Origin: Anaerolineales bacterium | GTDB lineage: Bacteria; Chloroflexota; Anaerolineae; Anaerolineales; UBA4823 | DNA: 11,872 bases | Direction of reading: 5' to 3' | Assembly (NCBI GenBank): GCA_020853835.1 | Contig: JADYYC010000024.1 | Location: 1-11,872, forward strand | Shown here: positions 1 to 4,983 of the stretch, one piece after another | Layout: each line of letters starts with the position of its first letter | How positions within the stretch are numbered: position 1 is the stretch's first letter | Program-made: the position numbers and the translations under genes | Notes under the pieces: model-generated | What the model was told of the DNA's origin: nothing | What the model saw: the letters and a program-made list of their open reading frames with translations, nothing else | The model's database searches: none

Positions 1-11
1 ATGGGCGGGCT

Positions 12-1073
12 ATGCTGGAAAAGATTGCTGCAATCGAAGAACGTTATGATGAGATCAACCGCGAGCTCATGGAAGTTGGGGATGACCACCAGCGCCTCGC
101 CGAGTTGGGTATAGAAAGGGCCGAGCTTGAACCGCTCGTCGAAAAGGCGCGCCAGTACCGTCAGGTCTTGACCCGCCTGGACGAAGCGCGCTCGCTGGAG
201 GACAGCCCCGATGATGAACTGCGCCAACTGGCCGAGGCCGAGGTCGCCGAGTTGGAACCGCAGGTCGAGCGCCTGGAAGGCGATCTCAAGGGCATGCTCG
301 CGCCAAAGGACCCGCGCGATGAACGCAACGTGATCGTCGAGATCCGGGCCGGTACGGGCGGGGACGAGGCGGCGCTGTTTGCGGCCGACCTTTTCCGCCT
401 GTACAGCCGCTATGCCGAGAACCGGCGCTGGACGGTGGAGGTGCTTTCGGCAAATGAGATTGGGATCGGCGGTTTAAAAGAAATTATCTTTATGGTCAAA
501 GGGCGCGGCGCTTACTCGCGCCTGAAGTACGAATCGGGCGTACACCGCGTGCAGCGCGTCCCCGTGACCGAGGCTTCCGGGCGTATCCACACGTCCACCG
601 CCACGGTGGCGGTGCTGGCCGAGGCAGCCGAAGTCGAGGTGGACATTCCCGAGAGCGACTTGCGCGTGGATGTCTATAAATCCGCCGGCGCTGGTGGGCA
701 GAACGTGCAGAAGAACGCCACCGCGGTGCGCCTCACCCACCTCCCGACCGGGATCGTGGTGGCCTGCCAGGACGAGCGCTCGCAGCTCCAGAACCGGCTG
801 CGGGCGATGAGCATCCTGCGCGCCCGCCTGTACGAGATCGAGCAGGAAAAGCTGCGCCTGGAACGCGAGCAGGCGCGCCGCTCGCAGGTGGGCAGCGGCG
901 AGCGCGCCGAGAAGATCCGCACTTACAACTATCCTCAATCGCGCGTGACGGATCATCGCATCAACGTTTCAAGCCACAACCTGCCCTCCGTGATGGAAGG
1001 CGCGATCGATGAGTTCATCGACGAGCTGACGCTGCGCGACGAAGCGGAGCGGCTGGCAGCCGCCACCGAGTGA
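12..1073 (+). CDS. prfA: Peptide chain release factor 1 (RF1)
   Basis: Class I release factor that recognises UAA and UAG in the ribosomal A site and triggers peptidyl-tRNA hydrolysis. The 353-residue length is close to the usual ~355-360. The N-terminal helical part (about 1-100) is followed by the codon-recognition region with the RF1-type PxT tripeptide (P184-V185-T186, in QRVPVTEASGR); RF2 would have SPF here. The catalytic GGQ loop is G228-G229-Q230 within SAGAGGQNVQ, and the HLPTGIVVACQDERSQ block follows. Start: ATG 12 matches the family N-terminus (LEKIAAIEERYDEI), but the frame is open to the window edge and only 11 bases are visible upstream, with a weak GGGCGGG as possible ribosome site. 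prmC, whose product methylates Q230, follows 31 bases downstream. Because RF1 does not read UGA, it would not compete with selenocysteine insertion at 4303. Family assignment is near certain. Confidence 0.97.
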   Translation: MLEKIAAIEERYDEINRELMEVGDDHQRLAELGIERAELEPLVEKARQYRQVLTRLDEARSLEDSPDDELRQLAEAEVAELEPQVERLEGDLKGMLAPKDPRDERNVIVEIRAGTGGDEAALFAADLFRLYSRYAENRRWTVEVLSANEIGIGGLKEIIFMVKGRGAYSRLKYESGVHRVQRVPVTEASGRIHTSTATVAVLAEAAEVEVDIPESDLRVDVYKSAGAGGQNVQKNATAVRLTHLPTGIVVACQDERSQLQNRLRAMSILRARLYEIEQEKLRLEREQARRSQVGSGERAEKIRTYNYPQSRVTDHRINVSSHNLPSVMEGAIDEFIDELTLRDEAERLAAATE

Positions 1074-1104
1074 GGCCTATCCGTCCTCTGCACTGGATTT
1101 CCAA

Positions 1105-1947
1105 TTGCGCGCACAATCGTTAATCGAGGGCATTAAAGCCCGGCTCGCCTCGCTGAGCGAGACGGCTGGGTTGGACGCTCAGGTGTTGTTGGCCCACGTG
1201 ATTGGAAGCAGCCGCGCCTGGGTGCTGGCTCACCCCGAGGCGCGCCTGACAGAGCAGCAGAGCGCTACCATGGAACGCCTGCTGGCCCGGCTCGAACAGG
1301 GCGAGCCGCTGCCCTATGTATTGGGGAGCTGGGAGTTTTACGGGCTTGCCTTTGCGGTCAGCCCGGCGGCGCTCATCCCGCGCCCCGAGACCGAGCTCAT
1401 GGTGGAGGCCGCGCTGGACTGGCTGCGCAACCGCCCCGGAAGGCGGCTGGCGGCGGAGGTGGGGACGGGGAGTGGGTGCGTTGCGGTCGCCCTGGCGAAG
1501 AACTGCCCCGATGTGCGGGTGGTCGCGAGCGATCTCTCATGGGACGCTTTGGAGCTGGCGCGGCAGAACGTTTCCAGGCATGGCGTGATGGATCGAGTTG
1601 GCCTGGTGCAGGCTGACCTGCTTGCGCCCAGCGCGCGCAGGTATGATCTGATTTGCGCCAACCTGCCCTATATTCCCTCCGATCAGTTGCGATCGCTGCG
1701 GGTCAGCCGTTGGGAGCCGCGGCAGGCGCTGGATGGCGGGGAGGATGGGCTGGCGCAAATCCGGCGTTTGCTGCGGCAGGCGCCAGAAATGCTCGCCGGC
1801 GGCGGCCTGGCGCTCCTGGAAATTGAGGAACGCCAGGGAGAGCGGGCAGAGGCGCTGGCGCGACGCGCCTTTCCGGAAGCGAAAGTGCGCCTCCTCAAAG
1901 ACCTGGCAGGGCGGGACAGGTCCTTGAGGATCGAAGCCGCCGGTTGA
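1105..1947 (+). CDS. prmC: Peptide chain release factor N5-glutamine methyltransferase
   Basis: SAM-dependent methyltransferase that methylates the glutamine of the GGQ motif in release factors. The 280-residue protein has the usual N-terminal helical domain (about 1-75), the linker strand EFYGLAFAVSPAALIPRPETE (76-97), SAM motif I AEVGTGSGCVAVAL (117-130), an acidic residue after motif II (ASD, 141-143), and the substrate-glutamine motif as NLPY (186-189) in place of the textbook NPPY. The EPRQALDGGEDGL block (204-216) is also typical. NLPY is, as I recall, a common variant and keeps the Asn, Pro and Tyr. The start is uncertain: no ATG exists between the prfA stop and the conserved region. 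TTG 1105 is the best candidate; CTG 1093 is possible. No convincing Shine-Dalgarno sits at the right distance, so translation may depend on readthrough from prfA. Function is clear from the motifs and the prfA neighbour. Confidence 0.94.
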   Translation: MRAQSLIEGIKARLASLSETAGLDAQVLLAHVIGSSRAWVLAHPEARLTEQQSATMERLLARLEQGEPLPYVLGSWEFYGLAFAVSPAALIPRPETELMVEAALDWLRNRPGRRLAAEVGTGSGCVAVALAKNCPDVRVVASDLSWDALELARQNVSRHGVMDRVGLVQADLLAPSARRYDLICANLPYIPSDQLRSLRVSRWEPRQALDGGEDGLAQIRRLLRQAPEMLAGGGLALLEIEERQGERAEALARRAFPEAKVRLLKDLAGRDRSLRIEAAG

Positions 1948-2026
1948 AATTAGATAGGAGAGCAGCCGGAACGGGAGTGAACGCAGATAAGCGCGGTTCA
2001 AACCGGCTGCGATTAAGTAGAAAACG
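1948..2026 (+). other. Intergenic spacer with competing inverted repeats
   Basis: This 79-base gap separates prmC from the DUF218 gene. It holds a perfect 8-base inverted repeat (GCAGCCGG at 1962-1969, CCGGCTGC at 2003-2010) enclosing 33 bases. The right arm can also pair with the prmC stop region (GCCGGTTGAA, 1939-1948, with TTCAAACCGGC, 1997-2007, one bulged A). No T-tract follows, so it is not a standard intrinsic terminator. No convincing promoter was seen. Alternative pairings could regulate the downstream gene, but this may also be chance in GC-rich DNA. Confidence 0.3.
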
Positions 2027-2818
2027 ATGTTTGTCTTTTTCTCTAAACTACTGCCGGCCCTGGTGTACCCGCTTGGGCTGGCGTGCGTGTTGGTCTTGCT
2101 GGCTCTTTTGCTGGCGGGGCGCAAACGGGTCCAGCGCATCCTGCTGGTTGGGGCGCTCTTGCTGCTCTGGGTTGGCGGCAACCGCTGGGTAGCGGCGGGG
2201 TTGGCGCACTCGCTCGAGCGCCGCTACCCTCCCCCGGATCCCCTCCCAGCGGCGCAGGCGATCGTGGTGCTCGGCGGCGGGACCGAATCTCCCGAAGCGC
2301 CGCGCCCCATGGTCGAAGTCAACAGCGCCGGCGACCGGGTGATCTATGCGGCCCGGCTTTACCGCGAAGGCAAAGCGGATCACCTCCTGGTGAGCGGCGG
2401 CAACCTGGACTGGGAGCGCCGCGCGACCACCCCGGCGCAGGATATGGCGGTTTTGCTGGAAGAGCTGGGCGTCCCCAGGAGCGCCATCTGGCTGCAGGAG
2501 AGGTCGCAGAACACTCGTGAAGACGCGCTATATTCGGCGGAGATGTTGAAGGCAAAGGGGGTTGAGCGCATCTTGCTGGTCACCTCCGCCTGGCACATGC
2601 CGCGCTCGCTGCGCCTGTTCGAAGCCCAGGGGCTGACGGTGATCCCGGCTCCGAGCGATTATAATGTGACCGATAGGATGTGGCGGGAGATGCTGCACAG
2701 CGACTGGCGGTCGATGGTGTTGAATTTCTTCCCCAGCGTGAGCAGCCTGGGGATGACGACGCGCATGCTCAAAGAGTATTTCGGTCTGTTTGTTTACGGG
2801 CTGAGGGGCTGGTTATGA
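2027..2818 (+). CDS. DUF218 (ElyC/SanA/YdcF family) membrane-anchored protein
   Basis: A 263-residue protein with two hydrophobic N-terminal segments (about 5-30 and 38-52) and a DUF218 domain from about residue 77. Visible signatures are AIVVLGGG (78-85), the LVSGG turn (121-125), the acidic ERSQNTREDA block (158-167), and LLVTSAWHMPRSLRLFEAQGL (183-203). The C-terminal EYFGLFVYGLRGW is usual for the longer YdcF/ElyC subgroup. E. coli relatives ElyC and SanA are linked to envelope integrity and ElyC to the undecaprenyl-phosphate lipid carrier; the exact reaction is unsettled and substrate is not predictable here. The family N-terminus (FSKLLPALVYPLG) supports ATG 2027 although the ribosome site is weak. 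Its TGA overlaps the coaBC ATG in ATGA, suggesting translational coupling; I see no functional reason for the pairing. Confidence 0.88.
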   Translation: MFVFFSKLLPALVYPLGLACVLVLLALLLAGRKRVQRILLVGALLLLWVGGNRWVAAGLAHSLERRYPPPDPLPAAQAIVVLGGGTESPEAPRPMVEVNSAGDRVIYAARLYREGKADHLLVSGGNLDWERRATTPAQDMAVLLEELGVPRSAIWLQERSQNTREDALYSAEMLKAKGVERILLVTSAWHMPRSLRLFEAQGLTVIPAPSDYNVTDRMWREMLHSDWRSMVLNFFPSVSSLGMTTRMLKEYFGLFVYGLRGWL

Positions 2819-4068
2819 CGAATCCAATTCAAGACAAGCACATCGTACTGGGAGTGACCGGATCGATCGCGGCTTATAAAGCGGCTGATCTGGCCTCCAA
2901 GCTCACGCAGGCCGGCGGCCTAGTGGACGTCATCTTGACCGAGGCGGCCGCCCGGTTTGTATCGCCCCTGACCTTCCAATCGGTGACCGGGCGCAAGGCT
3001 TATGTGGATGCAGACCTGTGGGGGGCCGAGGGGCACGTGCAGCACATCGGGCTGGCGCGGCAGGCCGACCTGATGCTGATTGCGCCCGCCTCCGCTAACA
3101 CGCTCGCCAGGCTGGCGCACGGCCTGGCGGATAACCTGCTGACCCTCACCGCGCTGGCAGCGAACTGCCCGCTGCTGGTGGCGCCCGCAATGGACGGCGG
3201 CATGTACGATCACCCCGCCACCCAGGCCAACCTGGATCTGCTGCGCGCTCGCGAGGTCGTCCTGATCGGTCCCGCCGAAGGTCACCTGGCGTCGGGGCTG
3301 AGCGGGAAGGGCAGGATGGTCGAACCGGGCGCGCTGTTCGGAGCGGTGCGGCTCGAATTGGGACGGGGCGGTCCGCTGGCGGGCAGGAAGGTGATCGTCA
3401 CCGCCGGCGGCACTCAGGAAGCGATCGACCCGGTGCGGGTGATCGCAAACCGCTCGTCCGGAAAGCAGGGGTTCGCGCTGGCGCAGGCGGCGTTGGATTT
3501 GGGCGCCGGGGTGATCCTGATCAGCGGCCCGGTTGGGCTTGAAACCCCGGCCGGCGCGCAGCGGGTCGAGGTCGAGAGCGCCCAGCAGATGCTCGAGGCC
3601 GTCATGGCGGCGCTGCCGGCGGCGGAGGCGCTGATCATGGCCGCGGCAGTGGCAGATTTTCAGCCCGTGAGCGCGGCAGGTCAGAAAATTAAACGCGAAC
3701 AGGGCGTGCCAGAGATCCGCCTGGAGCGGACGCCGGACATCCTGAGGCAGGTCGCCCTGCAGAAGGAACGCAGCGGCTGGCCGCGCCTGACGGTCGGCTT
3801 TGCGGCTGAAACCCAAGGTCTCCTGGAGAACGCGCGCCACAAACTGATCTCCAAAAAGCTCGACCTGATTGCTGCCAATGACATCCTCGCCCAGGACGCC
3901 GGTTTCAGCGTGGACACGAACCGGGTCACATTGTTGTATCCAGACGGTCAAACCGAAACCCTGCCGCTGATGACGAAGAACGAGGTGGCGGAAGCGATCC
4001 TGCTGCGGATTATCGACCTGCTTGAAAAAGGCTCCGAACATCCGCCGCACTCAAGCGATGTCCCTTGA
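2815..4068 (+). CDS. coaBC: Bifunctional phosphopantothenoylcysteine decarboxylase/synthetase
   Basis: Makes 4'-phosphopantetheine for coenzyme A. The C-terminal CoaB half joins cysteine to 4'-phosphopantothenate using CTP, and the N-terminal flavoprotein CoaC half decarboxylates the product. The 417 residues match the usual length. CoaC (about 1-180): GVTGSIAAYKA near the start, likely catalytic His77 (HVQHIGLAR), PASANT flavin-binding loop, and PAMDGGM (124-130), where Asp replaces the Asn of PxMNxxM. The substrate-clamp region reads LASGLSGKGRM (158-168), with Ser160 where E. coli has the clamp cysteine. CoaB (about 190-405): VTAGGTQEAIDPVR, IANRSSGKQG with Asn212, AAAVADFQP and KIK (Lys291). 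Start ATG 2815 is preceded by GAGGGG (2803-2808) six bases away and overlaps the upstream stop; the frame is open further upstream but the extension has no family similarity. The clamp and PxMNxxM variants occur in other phyla as I recall. Confidence 0.95.
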   Translation: MTNPIQDKHIVLGVTGSIAAYKAADLASKLTQAGGLVDVILTEAAARFVSPLTFQSVTGRKAYVDADLWGAEGHVQHIGLARQADLMLIAPASANTLARLAHGLADNLLTLTALAANCPLLVAPAMDGGMYDHPATQANLDLLRAREVVLIGPAEGHLASGLSGKGRMVEPGALFGAVRLELGRGGPLAGRKVIVTAGGTQEAIDPVRVIANRSSGKQGFALAQAALDLGAGVILISGPVGLETPAGAQRVEVESAQQMLEAVMAALPAAEALIMAAAVADFQPVSAAGQKIKREQGVPEIRLERTPDILRQVALQKERSGWPRLTVGFAAETQGLLENARHKLISKKLDLIAANDILAQDAGFSVDTNRVTLLYPDGQTETLPLMTKNEVAEAILLRIIDLLEKGSEHPPHSSDVP

Positions 4069-4167
4069 GCCGTTTGGATAGTCTCCAATTGCAATCTTGT
4101 CTACGAGACAATTCTCTGTTATCCTCGCAAAAAAGACCTGGCACATCGATCTTGGGAGTAGAACATC
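4069..4167 (+). promoter_or_regulatory. Promoter and leader of the selenoprotein gene
   Basis: This spacer contains TTGTCT (4097-4102) and TATCCT (4120-4125) separated by 17 bases, each 4/6 to the sigma-70-type consensus. A TGT triplet directly precedes the -10, giving an extended -10 (TGnTATCCT). Transcription would start near 4132. A Shine-Dalgarno GGGAG (4154-4158) lies nine bases before ATG 4168. The selenoprotein gene could therefore be transcribed on its own rather than only by readthrough from coaBC. The call rests on consensus matching by eye. Confidence 0.5.
4097..4111. promoter_or_regulatory. Palindromic candidate operator over the -35 element
   Basis: TTGTCT-ACG-AGACAA is a perfect 6-base inverted repeat with a 3-base centre. 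Its left arm is exactly the proposed -35 hexamer and its right arm lies in the promoter spacer, the place where a dimeric repressor would block RNA polymerase. I do not recognise it as a PerR, Fur, FNR or LexA site. A redox-responsive regulator would make sense for a peroxidase, but that is inference. Confidence 0.4.
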
Positions 4168-4974
4168 ATGGCGCTGAAAGTTGGGCAATACGCCCCCGAT
4201 TTCATGCTGGAAAACCACCTGGGTGGAAGCACCCGTCTGAGCGACTATTTAGGAAAGAAAAACGTCGTCCTGGCTTTCTTTCCGCTGGCCTGGACGCCCA
4301 TCTGAACGGCGCAGATCCCCTCGTACCAGGTCGCGTTGGACCGGTTCGAGCGGGTAAATACCCAGGTCCTGGGTATCAGCGTCGACAGCAAAGATAGCTT
4401 AAAGGCCTGGGCGGAGAGCCTGGGCGGCATCACATATCCGCTGCTCTCGGATTTCTGGCCGCACGGCGCAGTGGCGCAGAAATTTGGCGTGCTGCGCTCC
4501 GATGGCGCCAGCGAGCGGGCGATTTTCATTATCGATCGCAGCGGCATTATCTGCTATGTTGACGTGCACGACATAGAGGACCAGCCCGATAACGAGCTCC
4601 TGTTCCGCGAGCTGGCAGCGCTGGAAGGCGTGCCGTTCCCACAGGAGGTCATCCAGCCGGCGCCGGAACGCGGGCAGGCGCCCGATCAGGCTGCTGAACA
4701 GGCTGCTGCCGCAAAGGGCTCCGCCGGCTCAGCGCTGGATGTGACGCTGTATTGCACCGACTGGTGCCCGGCTTGCCGCAGGGCGCGCGCGTATCTAAAA
4801 ATCAACAAAATCGATTTTAAAGAAATCAATATCGCCCGCGACCGGCAGGCTGCGGCGGAGGTGCGCGCCTGGACGGGCGGATACGAGTCCACCCCGGCCT
4901 TTGTCGTCAATGGGACGGTTGTGGTGAATTTCGATATCGAGAAACTTAACCAGTTGCTGGGAATAGAGGGTTGA
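4168..4974 (+). CDS. Selenocysteine peroxiredoxin (AhpE type) fused to glutaredoxin/mycoredoxin domain
   Basis: Predicted peroxidase reducing H2O2 or organic hydroperoxides through selenocysteine 46, with a built-in disulfide reductase domain. The frame is open from ATG 4168 to 4974 except for TGA 4303-4305. Both sides of that TGA are peroxiredoxin: VGQYAPDF, then FFPLAWTPI-U-TAQ (37-49), then YPLLSDFWPHGAVAQKFGV (90-108), close to Mycobacterium tuberculosis AhpE as I recall it, whose peroxidatic Cys45 aligns with the TGA. Arg117 matches the AhpE active-site Arg116. After a Pro/Gln/Ala-rich linker (about 157-187) comes a glutaredoxin-like domain with LYCTDWCPAC (CPAC 200-203) and the cis-Pro STP (241-243). 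Length is 268 residues with the TGA decoded. No signal peptide, so cytoplasmic. A SECIS-like hairpin follows the TGA. Read with TGA as stop, it would give a useless 45-residue peptide plus a headless remainder. A Cys-to-stop mutation or sequencing error is the alternative; position plus hairpin argue against it. Confidence 0.88.
4303..4305 (+). other. In-frame UGA decoded as selenocysteine (Sec46)
   Basis: TGA replaces the codon of the peroxidatic cysteine in the P-x3-T-x2-C active-site motif of peroxiredoxins (here P39, T43, U46). Homology continues in the same frame with no gap on both sides, and no frameshift is needed. Recoding requires SelA/SelD, a selC tRNA and SelB elsewhere in the genome; none is in this window. 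Confidence 0.87.
4317..4354 (+). promoter_or_regulatory. Bacterial SECIS-like hairpin
   Basis: Immediately downstream of the UGA the mRNA can fold into a 38-base hairpin with 14 pairs. Upper stem: G4329-C4342, G4330-C4341, U4331-A4340, C4332-G4339, closing a 6-base loop GCGUUG (4333-4338). Below a bulged A4328: C4327-G4343, C4326-G4344, A4325-U4345, a U-U mismatch (4324/4346), then G4323-C4347 through C4320-G4350, a bulged C4351, and C4317-C4319 with G4352-G4354. The loop begins 27 bases after the UGA and its first base is G, as expected of bacterial SECIS elements, and the bulge below a short upper stem resembles E. coli fdhF. Pairing was done by hand; no energy was calculated. Confidence 0.8.
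4359..4375 (+). repeat. Short perfect palindrome next to the SECIS-like hairpin
   Basis: TACCCAGG-T-CCTGGGTA is a perfect 8-base inverted repeat around one central base, starting five bases after the SECIS-like hairpin and lying inside the coding sequence. As RNA it would make a 7-pair stem with a 3-base loop. It may be chance, since it encodes ordinary peroxiredoxin sequence (NTQVLGI). Confidence 0.4.
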
Positions 4975-4983
4975 GATTACAGG

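Noticed and set aside
2680..2814. Upstream extension of coaBC to GTG 2680
   Set aside because: It overlaps the C-terminus of the DUF218 gene and lacks family similarity; ATG 2815 has GAGGGG at six bases and the usual CoaC N-terminus.
2920..4050. 376-codon minus-strand frame opposite coaBC
   Set aside because: Antisense shadow of a GC-rich gene; coaBC motifs on the plus strand are unambiguous.
4065..4397. 110-codon plus-strand frame overlapping the coaBC end and the selenoprotein start
   Set aside because: It crosses the promoter spacer and has no domain-like sequence, while the overlapping +1 frame carries clear peroxiredoxin similarity.
4336..4974. Reading 4336-4974 as a separate gene starting with TTG, with 4168-4305 as a short or broken gene
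   Set aside because: TTG 4336 lies inside the peroxiredoxin fold and inside the SECIS-like loop, and would give a protein without its active site. The upstream 45 codons in the same frame are the missing N-terminus, so one recoded gene explains everything.
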